Notes: generated by a model not told the origin, from the letters alone. DNA of 64,000 bases from Hymenopus coronatus (GCA_030762935.1 CM060881.1:98816001-98880000), one strand, 5' to 3'. Shown: positions 1 through 10,904, counted from the stretch's first letter. Made by a program: numbers and translations.

Positions 1-497
1 ACAAGATCTACTTTTTTATTAGTAAAATTTAGTCTCGTTTATGGTTATCACTTATTCAAAGGTCATCCACAATGCATAAGTCTTCAGCAAATAATCAAAA
101 TAAGGCTAAAATTTTATTTATCTCGTAAATATATTTAATATTGGGCATTTTAGTCAAAATCGATAGATACATTTTGAGATAATCAAACATTTCGAAAAAT
201 CTTCCATGTAAAGGGAGTTTTTGTTACGGGGGACTGTTTTGAAAAGCTTCGCGAAAGAGTTTTCGAAGATGCTAAACCCAAATACCAAGTTTGGTATTTA
301 ACGGACTTTTCATTTTGGAGCTATGCACACACACACACACACACATATGTGCGCTGGCCTGTTTCTAATAATAAGGCTCTTGTGTGCTCAGAGGTCCTCA
401 AAATATGTATTTTCGGTCTATTATTTTTGGTAGAATATAATACATTCTCCACCTACTGTGTATATTATATACATTGTATTGGTAGATAAAGTAAAAA
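1..497 (+). repeat. U repeat copy, cut by window start
   Basis: This is the 3' two thirds of a U unit, entering at the segment that reads gagatctac in other copies. It shows the conserved blocks ccatgtaaaggg, the palindrome aataccaagtttggtatt (near 283-300), an (AC)n tract at about 325-345, the tail, and the end palindrome degraded to tgtatattatatacattg. It is old, with many substitutions. No coding capacity is seen. Confidence 0.85.
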
Positions 498-586
498 TAA
501 TAAACACAATGTAAAATTATTAAAATTATTCCATATTCTTGCATTCATCTACAAATTGTCAAGTTTTCAATCTGATAGCTGAAGTA

Positions 587-1285
587 CGAGTGTCCTCCAG
601 AAAGTAACAGATAATTTGGCATAGCCAAATAATAACGAAGGATATCAATACAAATCTTTATTTACAAAGTTACAGAACCTTACTCTAATTCTCAACGTAA
701 TCACCATTGCTATCAAGATATTTATGGTCAAGCGGTACCGTTTTTTCAATGCAGATGTTATACTATTCTACCGCCAAAGATCTGAGCCAAGGTGTACTGC
801 CACTTTGAGGTTGGGAAATTTTTTCACCCCAAAAGCCATGTGTGGTGTTCAAAGTGAAAACACCACTTTTTCTGAATTCTTTTATCAAATATACTTTCAA
901 CTACTCCATAACAATTGATGAACTCCACTCCGGTCTTTGTCGTGCATACTGGTGCTTCCTTGATTACTCTTAATGAGGTGCCATTTCCTAACTGAAGACT
1001 CGTTCATTGCATAATCACCATACACTTGCGATATCTGCCTATAATATTTGATTAACCGAATATTTTGTGCATTAAAACAAACAAACGAATAAGTCCTTTG
1101 GTGGTAGAAAAGTGTAACATAAGCATTGAAAAACTGATACCACGTGACCATAAATCTCTTGAGAGAACGAAGATTACGTTGAGAAATATAGCAAGGTTCT
1201 GTAACTTTGTAAATAAAATTTTGTGTTGATATCTTTGTTATTATTAGTTATGGCAAATCGTCTATTGCTTTCTGGATTGCCCTCG
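587..1285 (-). mobile_element. Mariner relic with about 200-bp inverted ends
   Basis: This is a degenerate mariner-family element flanked by TA at 585-586 and 1286-1287, the usual mariner target duplication. The outer ends (cgagtgtcctccagaaagt.. against the complement of ..ctttctggattgccctcg) match in inverted orientation for about 200 bp, far beyond the roughly 30-bp ends usual for mariners. The minus strand reads a helix-turn-helix region (QISQVYGDYAMN..SSVRKW..MHDKDRSG, about 930-1060) and then the C-terminal signature DSNGDYVEN near 700. The right end carries an inverted second copy of that C-terminus (NEDYVEKYS on the + strand near 1165). The catalytic middle is deleted and stops are present, so it is a dead element. 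Its structure suggests that the 3' end was copied onto the 5' side by aberrant gap repair. Confidence 0.8.
910..1151 (-). pseudogene. Mariner transposase N-terminal fragment
   Basis: An open stretch of about 80 codons inside the 587-1285 relic. Residues around 39-75 match the mariner DNA-binding region: QVYGDYAMNESSVRKW resembles the usual vYGd.vms...V..Wc pattern, and MHDKDRSG resembles vhDe.RsG. The first 25 residues come from the inverted end sequence and are not transposase. The DDE/D catalytic core is missing, so no active protein is possible. The identification rests on recall of the family pattern, not on an alignment. Confidence 0.7.
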
Positions 1286-1289
1286 TAGT

Positions 1290-2350
1290 TTTTAGGAAAC
1301 GGACCATAAAACTTGCAGATTTAACATTTACGAGAAAAACCTTTTAATCTCCCCATAGTTTTGAACTGTCTTTTGTAGCTAAATAGCCTAAATAGCTTTA
1401 GGAGAAGAATACATTTTGATTAATTTATTTGATTAAATAAATATATTTTAGAAAAATCCTTTAATTATTTTTGTGTCCCCTTAAATGAGTTATCTACATT
1501 TCGCAAATTAAAATTGTACAAAATACGAGGAAGTTTACACCAAAATTTTATTAAAACATAATTTATATAAAAACATAAATATTTGAGTCACTTAACCCAA
1601 TAAAGGTAAAAAAAAAAAGAATTATATGATGTTCGGGAAGGTGTTTATTAATTACAAAACCATAAAAAGTTTGCGAAACATCTTGAAAGTTGTTTTCTTA
1701 TAGATAACACTAGCAGGTGCAGTCCAGGTTGGATATTTTATAGTCTGTTATCTTTATTTAGCAGTTGGATAAGTCCCACACTTTCTCTCTTTGTTTCTAA
1801 AATGTATTCGTTATGTACGTGATTTGACAGGTAATTTTATGATGCTCATAAATATTCTGCTCTATCTTAATTCTATCGTCTAAAACGCTGGATTAACAAA
1901 TCTCAGATTTTGGATACTGTAAATCAAGTCTAACAGCCCGATATATCACAACAACAAACTCCAATCGCCGATGAATAAAACGAAAAAGAAAGCGCAACGT
2001 TTTGAAGTTCTTTTTTCCTGCAATTTTGTTGTCACTTAGATATCAGAGGTTTGTATCTACCTGAGAGGTGAGGGCGTGGGATAGCAGAGGAATGAGTAAT
2101 GACCGGAAAAGGAGGAGCAGTGGAAGGGGAGGAACGGTGGACAAAGGAAAATGGATGAGGGAGTCAGGTGTTCGTTACTGTTGTACAGTCTCTGCACCTT
2201 AATCTGGAGGCTATGGAAAAATCTAATGACATTCACTACCTATTCTGCAAAGACAAAAACAAAAAACAAAACAAAAGCAAACAAAACAAAACTTCATACA
2301 AAAGATTTTTCTTCTATATGTTTCCTGATAAACCACATAAACATTAGTAG
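1290..2350. other. No gene recognised; AT-rich
   Basis: No transposase, SINE head or U segment is recognised. A purine-rich patch at 2060-2220 (ggaaaaggaggagcagtgg) and an A-rich imperfect repeat of aacaaaa at 2252-2292 are the only structures noticed. Confidence 0.5.
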
Positions 2351-2354
2351 AGGC

Positions 2355-2845
2355 TAAAGCGGTGGGCATATATTTTACTAAAAGCAATTTGTCTTTGAAA
2401 TTCGGTTTTCTTTACTTGATCAGGAGTAAAACAAAATAAACACGGATGACTTATGTTTGATAAAAGTGTCAGGATTTTAAAATTGAAACCAATAACAAGG
2501 AGTATCTCGGAAACGCTTAGCTCCCCAACGAAAACGAAAACATCGTCCAGAATGTGGAGGACTTCAGAGGTCAGTTCCATAAAGTTCAATATATAATTTA
2601 TTTAATATACCATATAAATGGTTTTATCATACGCCATTTTAATCAAAATCTTTAGAACCATTTTTGGGCAAATCGAAAATTTCAAAAATCTTCCATCTAA
2701 AGAGTAGTTTGGGTGAGGCATTGTACTAAGATATTAGTGTCGCACCTTTGAAAGATCGAATTTTCGGATGGGATATAGTACCTTCTGTACCTACTATCTC
2801 TAAACATAGTGCGTTTAGAAAATGTAAAACTTTAAATGTGACAGT
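2355..2845 (+). repeat. U repeat copy with internal deletions
   Basis: It begins at the ctaaagcg block and includes ttgaaaccaataacaagg, the ttcagagg block and ccattttaatcaaaatc. It then jumps from gtgtcgcacctttgaaagat straight to the tail (tcgaattttcgg..ggatatagtaccttctg), so the microsatellite segment is lost. It ends in a decayed terminal palindrome. Confidence 0.8.
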
Positions 2846-2849
2846 TCTA

Positions 2850-3515
2850 GGTACTTTTTTTTAGCATTTTCATAATACACAAATAGTTTGAGAAGATATG
2901 AAGTATATACTTTATACTATTAATAGTACATTATATTAAACATAGAGTTACAATCTCATTCATTGATACTTCTAGATTCCGGGAAGGATGTGGAATTTTG
3001 TTGTTGTTTGTTTTTTGTTTCATTTCATCCAGGTCGACTTCAGCGCTTCAAGCGTTTACAGTAAACAGTATTTAGCTTTTTAAAACATGCTCTTAGGTTC
3101 ATTTATAGTTATCTGCACGATTGTGTAACTCACACTTTATACAAACTTTCTATCAAGGTAGCTTTCAGCAAAAGATTCTTCGTGTGTTTTGTTATGGCAG
3201 TCAATGGACCAAAACGAAGTAAAACATTTCAGTACGTCACGTCAAATTACTCGAACTGTCGTCACGGTCTAATTTCTTGCAGTTGGTGACATCATGATGG
3301 CTGTGAATTCTAGAGCGTGTACAATTTTCAGGCCAGATCGTTCTGCGCGACAAAATGTTCTAACACTCTATCAAAGTTTAACTGCTATTCGCTTCAAACA
3401 TGTATAAACAGAGCTTACAAAAACAAAGCTTCATATCCTGGCTAAGCTTGGAAACAGTATTATTTCCCAGTAAAAGAATTTCACCTGAGCTGAAAAATGT
3501 AATACTTTTGTAACA
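2850..3515. other. No gene recognised
   Basis: Mixed AT-rich sequence with no family recognised. The GC content rises slightly at 3220-3360, without an open frame. Confidence 0.45.
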
Positions 3516-3519
3516 TGCA

Positions 3520-4372
3520 CATTACATTCTCTAGCATGTATGTACAATGTACATAATAGACAGAGAAGGTATTGAAATAAAAAATAGACATTTTTAGAAA
3601 CATGTCCGTGTATCAGTATGTGTGTGTGTGTCTGTAGGTAACACAGCTCAAAAACTAAAAGGTGATTAAAAACCAAACTTTGTATTTAAGTTCAGTATCT
3701 TCAAAGTATGTGACACGAAGATTTTCAATAAAATTCCCCCATCTCTACCACCCTATACATGGAAGACTTTTCGAAAATTTTTATTTTCTCAAAATTGGCT
3801 CCAACGATTTTGATTAAAATGTCATATGTTTGAGATATCTTTATGAAAAAAGTAATGTATATATTGGATTTTCTCGGAATAGCCTATGAAGATTTCTTCA
3901 ATATGTACGATTTTTGTATTACAGGTAAACCGTAAGAGTTAATTAAAAATTACTAAACAAAAAGAATATAGATCTCATTAAAACACAGAATTTATGTCCT
4001 ATATTTTTGTAGAGTTTACCGGTTCTGAGATATTCCTTGTTATTGCTTTCAATTTAAAAGCACTTGAACTTTTCTCAAGCGAGAAGTCAGCTTTCTTTTC
4101 ATTTTCATCATTTTACTTCCGGGAATGCAAAAGAGAACCGAATATCAATTGTTTTACGTAGTGATAGTTTTTGATAGGTTTGACTACGTTTAGGTTAGTG
4201 TGTTCCATTATTTCAATTCTACTTAAAAGGAAGCAAGTAATAAGACCATTTCTGGAAATGTTTATCTCGATTAGCTTAAGGTTAGATAGTAGAATAATCT
4301 GTTATAAGGAAAGTTTGTGTCTGGAACAGCACAAAAAATCATGTGACGAACACTTAAGATTTTGTTTTTGTT
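3520..4372 (-). repeat. U repeat copy, reverse orientation
   Basis: It starts with a decayed terminal palindrome (tctagcatgtatgtacaatgtacataatag). The part of the tail holding the gaaatctcgg block is deleted. A (GT)n tract follows (3617-3634), then aaaccgtaagag, gagatattccttgttattg, the tctcgattagc block, and it ends near aatcatgtgacgaacac. The reverse strand is open for 81 codons, but that frame spans the microsatellite and is not a gene. Confidence 0.85.
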
Positions 4373-4728
4373 TTAAACTTCTTCAAATGCTCATATTTGA
4401 ATGTTCTAAATTTCCTAGAAATTAACTAAAAACCTAATTGTTCTATTCACATTACTTTCCCTCCCTATTCTGCAACAACCTATTCTTACGAAAGCCTACT
4501 CTTCTTTATACGCCATACTAATCCAGATGAAATTAGCAGAACTTCTTTTTCACTTATTTCCTGCTAAGCAGATTGGACGATGTACCACTCTGGGCTATAA
4601 CGACAGTGAACTGCTTTAAAACCTAGTCACTACGTGATAAAATTGAAATTCCCTTCTCTTTACATGTCCATAATTAAAAAAAAAAAAAGGAATAAAACTT
4701 TCCCGTTTTGAGAAAAGTCTTAAGTATT

Positions 4729-5411
4729 GGAAATGTTGTATTTGTATTTATTTGTATTTATTTGTTTAGTCATTAGGTACATTAGTACAATAGACATGGT
4801 CAAAATAATATATACACGTAAGAGTCAGTCATATAACAATTCAAGGATTAAAAAATCCATCCAAATTGTAAAATACATTGTCCATCAACCATTTTTTTAC
4901 TTTAGCCTTAAACTGTATTGCATTTAGATCTCTCATGTGGTCAGGAAGCTTATTATAGGCTATAATGCTGGTTATCAAATAACTATCTAACTTTCTTTAG
5001 TCTAGTGTATGGAACATGCAATTCATCAATATTTCTGGTATTTAATGTGTGTACATGTCTGTTCAGTTTAAATTGATTTAAATTCTTGTTCACATATAAT
5101 AATAATTGTAATGTATAGCAATTGTACACTGTTAAAATGTTCTGCTGCTTAAAAAGTGGTCTACATGGAGCATTGTAAAAAGTATGACATAAAATGTTCA
5201 TGGCCTTCTTTTGTAGAAGTAGAATATCATACATTTTGGAACAGTTCCCATATGCTAACAGTCCATAGCTAAAAACACTTTCAAACAAAGCAAGATATAT
5301 TTGCTTTAAATAGCTACAAGGTACTTTGTTGTAAATGGTTCTCAGTAAATACACAGCTTTAGAGAACTTTTTACAGACCATTTCAACATGTGAATTCCAG
5401 GTTAATTCTGT
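4729..5411 (-). mobile_element. 5'-truncated LINE 3' end (Jockey/CR1-like)
   Basis: This is a non-LTR retrotransposon remnant holding the C-terminal part of the reverse-transcriptase ORF and the 3' UTR. On the minus strand the UTR ends in aaataaatacaaatacaaat, a short tandem tail typical of these elements in place of a plain poly-A. The 5' truncation at 5411 is the normal outcome of target-primed reverse transcription. Both sides continue the same U copy, so this is a clean nested insertion and younger than that U copy. Confidence 0.85.
4841..5411 (-). pseudogene. Reverse transcriptase C-terminal fragment
   Basis: The minus-strand protein shows the stretch that follows the polymerase palm in arthropod Jockey/CR1-type reverse transcriptases. 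In order these are DTELTWNSHVE, CKKFSKAVYLLR, LFESVFSYGLLAYGN, LLQKKAMNIL, RPLFKQQNILTV and NTRNIDELHVP. A frameshift near 4985 interrupts the frame, which then continues as ITSIIAYNKLPDHMRDL and KVKKWLMDNVFYNLDGFF to a stop at 4841. The family assignment is recalled from protein patterns. The endonuclease and the catalytic YADD box are absent (truncated), so it is inactive. The apparent extra N-terminal residues up to 5450 are translated U sequence. Confidence 0.85.
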
Positions 5412-5800
5412 ATCTAATGACAATAATATCTCGGAAGTAGTTAATTCCAAAAAAAAATTTATAACACATAAATTGTTTGTTTCTACGAGATCATATTTAT
5501 GTGGATCTTATCCATCTCTTACAGTTTACCGGTTATGCAAAATTCCTCCAGAATGAACAGGATTTCAGAGGGTATTTCCAAAAAATTTAAAATATACATT
5601 TTATTTACCATTTAAATATGTTTAATATAAGGCATTTTAATCAAAATCGGTAAGTCCACTTTTTAGAAAATCGAAAATTTCGAAAAATTATCCATGTAAA
5701 GCGTAACTTGGTGTGGGGAAATTTTCCTAAAAATCTTTGAGTCGCATCCTTGGAAGATACTAAATGTAAGTACCACGCACAGCCGACTTCTCTATACATA

Positions 5801-7080
5801 GTGTATAGAGGAGGTATTGTATTGCACCTAAAAGATTGATACCGAGATTTCACCGGAAATACGTGTTTTGGCACCCCCGAATCCATAAAAAGCATTTTTA
5901 AAAAAATGACCTGCGAGCGCACATGAATGAATGTTTGTAGTCAGCTTAACTCAAAAGTCCCTTAAATACAAAATTTGATATTTAAGTTCAGTATCTTCCA
6001 AGGATGCGACAGGAACTACCCTTTACATGGAAAGAATTCGAAAATATTGATTCTTACATAGCTCTAATGATTTGGGTTAAGATCTCATATATTTAAGATA
6101 TTTACGTGATAAATAAAATGCATATCTTGAATGTTCTTGGTCATCCTCCGTGGTATAATGGTTACCATGCTAACTTCATATACCCAAGGTCGCGGGTTCA
6201 AACACGGCGGAGAACGATGGATTTTTGGGCGTAAAAATCCTTAGCATGGCTTCCTTCGGAAGGGAAGTAAAGCCGTTGATCCCGTGTCGTATATTTACGG
6301 CACGTAAAATAACCTCAAGCCTGATAGAGAGGCCTCTGAGCAAAATTAAACGGTCCTTCTCGCCCAATATAGAATGGGACGCTGAGAACAACAGTTAAAG
6401 AACGTCCATAAATAACACTTCATTTACATCTTTTTTTTAATGTTCTGGGAATAGTCTCGGAAGACTATTTTATTCTGGAAGAATATTTCTGAATTTTGAA
6501 TAAAGTTTTGAATAATAAATACTTATTACACAAAAATGTAGATCTCCTTAAAACACAGAATTCATGACATACATTTTTTCGTGGAGTTGAGCGTTTTCGA
6601 TGCATTCCTTGTTAATTGGCTCAGTTTTAAAATACTTAAAACTTTTCTCATGCCAGAATTTATCAACTCCTGGCCACGCAAAGAAACGCATTTCAATCCC
6701 ATATCAATCACATTTTAAAACATTTGACTGTCGGTTCAGGATAGATTCTCTTATTTCCTTTTTACTTATAAAGAACTAAGTAATACAACCACTTCTGCTA
6801 ATGTTCATCTCGATTAGCATGAACTGGATAGAAGAATTATCTTATTAACAATATTCTCTTACAGAAATATAGAGAAAGTCATTTGAATGGAACACACAAG
6901 GCTTTTCAATTATAGTGTTCACAGGCATACAGGCCCAAACGGACTTTTTTAATTTTTTTATTCGGGTCCTCAGTATGTTTATTTCCAATGAAATATTGGT
7001 TACGAATTTTTGGGTGGAGCGCAATACCTTCTCTACCTACTATGTAAAATTTTATGAGACATACAAAGTAAGGTAAAAAT
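5801..7080 (-). repeat. U repeat, composite with tail at both ends
   Basis: The reverse-oriented unit begins with tatacatagtgtatagagg and the tail (5806-5895), then crosses a degraded microsatellite and the whole core. It ends at gagaaagtcatttgaatgg (about 6890). An inverted tail follows at 6925-7080 (acggacttttttaa..gaatttttgggtggagcgcaataccttctc). The two tails make terminal inverted repeats. A tRNA-SINE (6138-6438) interrupts the core. Confidence 0.85.
6138..6438 (+). mobile_element. tRNA-derived SINE-A, full copy with TSD
   Basis: The head is tRNA-like: cctccgtggtataatggtta supplies box A and gcgggttcaaac supplies box B, with acceptor-like ctccg/cggag pairing, resembling tRNA-Asp or Glu. 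The body includes ccttcggaagggaagtaaag and gaggcctctgagc, and the copy ends in a T-rich run. It is flanked by aatgttct at 6130-6137 and 6439-6446, a target-site duplication of U sequence. It would depend on a LINE for movement. It is not a functional tRNA gene, because the anticodon arm is disrupted. Confidence 0.85.
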
Positions 7081-7084
7081 GACA

Positions 7085-7344
7085 GTTGAGGCTAACCTGA
7101 AATGCTCCACCTGCTAAAGTATTGAAAGATTTAAGGGCTTAAACATCCCATGTTATTCTTTTATATGTATACTTCTGTTATTATGTGTATCGAGACATAA
7201 GAGAACCCATGGCAATGAAAGGGCTTAAGGTTTGGCCAAACAGGGATCAGCCGTTCCACTAAAAATACCAGAGCCCGTTCACGGATCCTATGGATATGTT
7301 CAAAGTGGCTTCGCTGAAAGAAAACTAAATTGCAGGACACAGAT
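7085..7344. other. No gene recognised
   Basis: A short spacer between two U copies with no recognised family. Confidence 0.4.
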
Positions 7345-8238
7345 AATAAAAAAAAGTTTGATGTACTCCATTCACATGACTTTCTCTACATCTCTGTAAC
7401 AAATTATTGTAAATAAGCTTGTTCTTCTATCCACTTTATGCTAATAGAGGTAAACACTAGCAAAAACGGTCACCTAGTTCTTTATAAGTAGAAAACTAGA
7501 CTAAACCGACAGTCGAATGTTTTAATAAGATTGAAATCCGTATCTTTGCGCGGCCAATAGTTTACAGGTTCTCGTATGAGAAAAGTTTTAAGTATTTTAA
7601 AACTGAAACCAATAACAAGGAATATCTCAAAAACAGCCAATCCACGAAAAAAAATGTAGGATGTGACATAAATTGTGTACTTTAAAGAGATCTCCATCTT
7701 TTGTGTAATAAGTTTTTATCAATCTCTTACGGTTTACCAGTTATGCAAAATTAAGAAAAATTCATCCAGAATACATTTTTGATACTGTTTAACACCCGCT
7801 TTTACTACTTGTGGCACCACAGGCGAATCCAAAATAAAGAGGTCTTCAGAGGCTATCCCCAGAAAATTCAAGATATACATTATATTTTTCATATAGATAC
7901 CTTAAATATAAGAGATTTTAGTCATAATCATTAGAACAATTTTTGAGAAAATAAAAATATATGAATTTTTTTCTATGTAAAGGGCAGTGGCGGGTGGGAG
8001 ATTTTCTCGAAAAATACTCGTGTCGTATTCTTGGAAGATACTGAACTTAAATATCAAGCTTTTCGTTTTTGAGCTAAGCTGCCCACAGATACACACATGA
8101 TTGTTTTTCTAAGAATGTTTTTTTTTATTCAGGAGGATCCAAAACCTGTATTTCCGGTATCGAATTTTTGGGTGCACTTCAATACCTTCCCTATACACTA
8201 TTTACATAGTACGTCTAGAGAAAGTAAAAATAACACTC
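7345..8238 (+). repeat. U repeat copy, nearly full length
   Basis: It starts at tgatgtactccattcacatg and carries the full core. It ends at the palindrome acactatttacatagtacg and gagaaagtaaaaa. A short SINE fragment (7773-7826) interrupts it. The AC tract is reduced to acacac near 8089. Confidence 0.9.
7773..7826 (-). mobile_element. SINE-B 3' fragment inside U
   Basis: The minus strand gives the SINE-B 3' end (cctgtggtgccacaagtag..gcgggtgttaaacag). It is flanked by atccagaat (7764-7772) and atccaaaat (7827-7835), a 9-bp duplication of U sequence with one mismatch. It is a severely 5'-truncated insertion. Confidence 0.75.
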
Positions 8239-8239
8239 T

Positions 8240-8945
8240 TATTTAAACAATACCAGGTCTTATGAACTGTTTTCTATGAACAGAGTTCATTGGTCGCTTG
8301 GAGTAATAAAATGACATGGCTATCTCAAGGGACACTTATACAGGATGGACAAAGAAAATGTTAGACCAACTTGTATTTGATGAAACGGCAAGGCATCTGT
8401 ACGTGCCACTTGCAAGTTAAAGGATTAAACGCTTAATCAAGGGTTTATGCAATTGCATGAATTTAAGGTCTCGGCAAGCCTGCTTTATAAAGATTGCAGG
8501 TACTCTGAAGGATTAAAGAACAAAGGTACGCAAACTGGATCAGTAATGGTGCCTAGGGTTCGATAGCTTATCCTCTCCAAAAAGTCTGTTGCACCATGGA
8601 TAGGATTAGGTTTAGATACGGATGGGGCCCTCAGAATACTGGTGCAGAGCACCAAACATAAGTCTTTTTGGCCCTCTGCTGCCTACGTAATCTCAGGTGG
8701 GGAGGGCTGAAGGAGAGACTCGAAGGGCAAACGGATCCAGATGAGCGTATGGTGAACGGGGTCCCTAACCGACAGTTGGAATGCCTCGGATGCCCCTAGG
8801 CACTGCTCACGGGCACTGAGCCTCCCAGAGGAACCTGAAGACGGGTCCCGATTGAATCGTTGCCAGAATAACTTTTTACACTGCGCAATCCATCATACAG
8901 TGGCAACCCGCCTTACACCATCGCCTGGTTCTTCGATGCCGAAAG
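8240..8945. other. Non-U spacer with GC-rich patch
   Basis: 8620-8850 is clearly richer in G and C than its surroundings (ggtggggagggctgaaggag, gatgcccctaggcactgctc). It has no open frame and no tRNA-like head. It may be another old repeat. Confidence 0.4.
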
Positions 8946-8947
8946 AA

Positions 8948-9632
8948 AAATCTGATGTGTTCCTTTCACTTAACTTTCTCTGGCTGTTCCAAATACCAAA
9001 TATCTTTTATCTACATCATGCCAATCGAGATAAACATTATCTGAATTGATCTTATTGCTTACTTCATTGTAAGTATAAGGGAAATAAAGGAATACATTAT
9101 GCTAAAGCGATAGTCACATCGTTTAAAAGTTGGACGCTATGTGAAACAATTGAGGCTCGGTTTGCTTTACATAGTCCCGTGTGAAATAAATTAGGTAGGT
9201 TAAGACTGAAACTAATAAGGAATATCTTTAAAAAAAATCTCTACAAGCAAAACGCATAGGACATAAATTATGTGTTTTAACAAGATCTGCACTTTTGCGT
9301 CTCTCTTACTGTTTACTAGTTATGTAAAATTCTGCAAAACTCATCCGGAATTAGGAGGTCTTCATAGGTTATTCCCACAAAAATTTAAAATATAGATTTT
9401 ATTTGTGATGTAAATATATTTGATATACGGTATTTTAATCAAAACCGTTAGAGCCATTTTTGAGAAAAACAAACTTTTCAAAAATTTTTCCTTGTGGTGG
9501 GTTGATTGTTTTAAGTCTTTGTGTTGCATCCTGGAAGATACTAAATATAAATACCAAATTTGGTTCTTAACGATCTTTCTTTTGTGAACTGGCTGTCCAC
9601 AGACAGATAGACAGACTCACACACAGTGAGAC
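8948..9632 (+). repeat. U repeat copy, tail missing
   Basis: It starts at aaaaatctgatgtgttcc and runs through the core to ggctgtccacagacagatag. It breaks off in the tract at about 9630 and has no terminal palindrome. Confidence 0.85.
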
Positions 9633-9634
9633 GT

Positions 9635-10090
9635 TAATTTGTGACGTCACTGCATAATAATAGCAATTGTCTTGATATCAAATATTTATAGACAATCCAC
9701 AATACTTTAACTGTCTTAATTATATGTCTTATACAAGCAACATTCTGAATTATTTCGTATTTATAAATTGTAATGTTAACTTGTGCTAAGGCAAAGCTGT
9801 CAATCTACGCAGTAGAATATTAGAAAACGACTCCCTATTGTATTGAAAACCTTGAGAATTTGCAGAATTTCTTTGTTTTACTTGCGGGTATCAGAAGTGC
9901 AAGCGTGGTCTCGGGGAAAGTCCCAAATATTCTGCAAAGAGGGTATTTTTTATTGTATTCGCTTATCATGAATCACAATAGAACCACGTGATTGATGACG
10001 TAGAGTGTAACTTTTAGCGCTGTCAGCTAATCTGCATTTAAGAGGATATCTTACTAGTGTGCCTATTTAAGTTGCAACGAATTGAGAATT
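9635..10090. promoter_or_regulatory. Possible promoter region (E-box, CRE-like)
   Basis: A stretch without U sequence. It contains the E-box CACGTG at 9985-9990, a CRE-like half site TGACGTAG at 9996-10003 and a TATA-like ctatttaag near 10062. A possible exon lies downstream at about 10611-10710. These are short motifs that occur by chance, so this is a weak inference. Confidence 0.2.
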
Positions 10091-10101
10091 CTCACAGTGC
10101 G

Positions 10102-10324
10102 GGCCGCGCCGTGGCCGAGCGGTTAGACCACTCGACTCTCGCCTAGATCGATCCCAAGCGATCGCATGCGAGATTTGTGGTGGACAAAGCGGCGCTGGGG
10201 CGGGTTTTCTCCGGGTACTCCGGTTTCCACCGGTGCTCCACCATCATTCATGTATCATCAGTGTCACTGCCTGCGGTGCCATAAGTAGTTAAAGTGGGCG
10301 TTAAGCACTACCAAAAAAAAAAAA
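10102..10324 (+). mobile_element. tRNA-derived SINE-B, full copy with TSD
   Basis: The head ccgtggccgagcggttagac is a Ser/Leu tRNA-like box A. The box B region is degraded. The body has tttgtggtggacaaagcggc, ttttctccgggtactccggt and tgcctgcggtgccataagta, and it ends in gggcgttaagc plus poly-A. Flanks are tctcacagtgcg (10090-10101) and tctcacattgcg (10325-10336), a 12-bp target duplication with one mismatch. This is the best reference copy of the family in the window. Confidence 0.9.
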
Positions 10325-10610
10325 TCTCACATTGCGTTCTGTTTCTCAGAGGGATAATCTGCGCTACTCTTAGTGACGAAAAAACGTTAAATACTTCAAG
10401 CGCGCGACAAGTATATATTAAAAGACAGTGCTAAGTGCAACAGTGAACTACAGTGAACTCAGTGGTATTTCAACATGTGTTAACAAGGTTTCTCAGAGCA
10501 TAAAAGTGTTTTGTTGAGGTGACTTCGCCGAAGGTACTTGATGTTAAGCAGCAGAATATAATCTTCAGAGTTAACAAGAATCCTGTTTCTTTCATTAATC
10601 AATCACCTAG

Positions 10611-10710
10611 TAGCCTTACCTGTGTTCTTTTCTTACCACCCCGAGATTAAGAACTCTTATCGAACCCAGTACAACTACGCCGAGGCAGAGAGACTCTTCT
10701 CTTATAACAG
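10611..10710 (+). other. Possible coding exon
   Basis: An open frame runs through this stretch and ends at aacag/gtatgtg (intron start 10711), a good splice-donor match. The sequence before it (tcctgtttctttcattaatc..cacctag) could serve as a splice acceptor. The peptide includes SYRTQYNYAEAERLFSYNR, which has normal-looking composition but no domain I recognise. It could equally be a decayed retroelement. There is no start codon in frame. Confidence 0.2.
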
Positions 10711-10904
10711 GTATGTGCATACTATACAGGTCTTGCATCAAGTATGGTGGACTCATCTAATCGCATATATACTGTCTAACATCACTCTGCAGACACGACC
10801 AAGATAGTATGTAAATAGAGAGGTCACACCCACATACGCCAAAAACTACGACAAACCTGGCGCTTCCAAAGTGGGCCAATCATGACACAAAAACGACAAC
10901 ATAG

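Larger units (their letters stand above)
4438..5800 (+). repeat. U repeat copy split by a LINE fragment
   Basis: The left part (4438-4728) runs from the ttctattcacattactttc start to gagaaaagtcttaagtatt. The right part (5412-5800) resumes at ctaatgacaataatatctcgg and continues through the conserved core to atactaaatgtaagtacc. The segment missing between them in the U order is only a few bases, so the LINE (4729-5411) inserted into an existing U copy. The microsatellite and the tail are absent on the right, where the next U copy begins. Confidence 0.85.

Noticed and set aside
6138..6215. tRNA gene
   Set aside because: Box A and box B are present, but the cloverleaf is broken, a SINE body follows, and target duplications flank the whole 300 bp. 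The same reasoning applies to the heads at 10102, 33654 (minus), 38028 and 47541.
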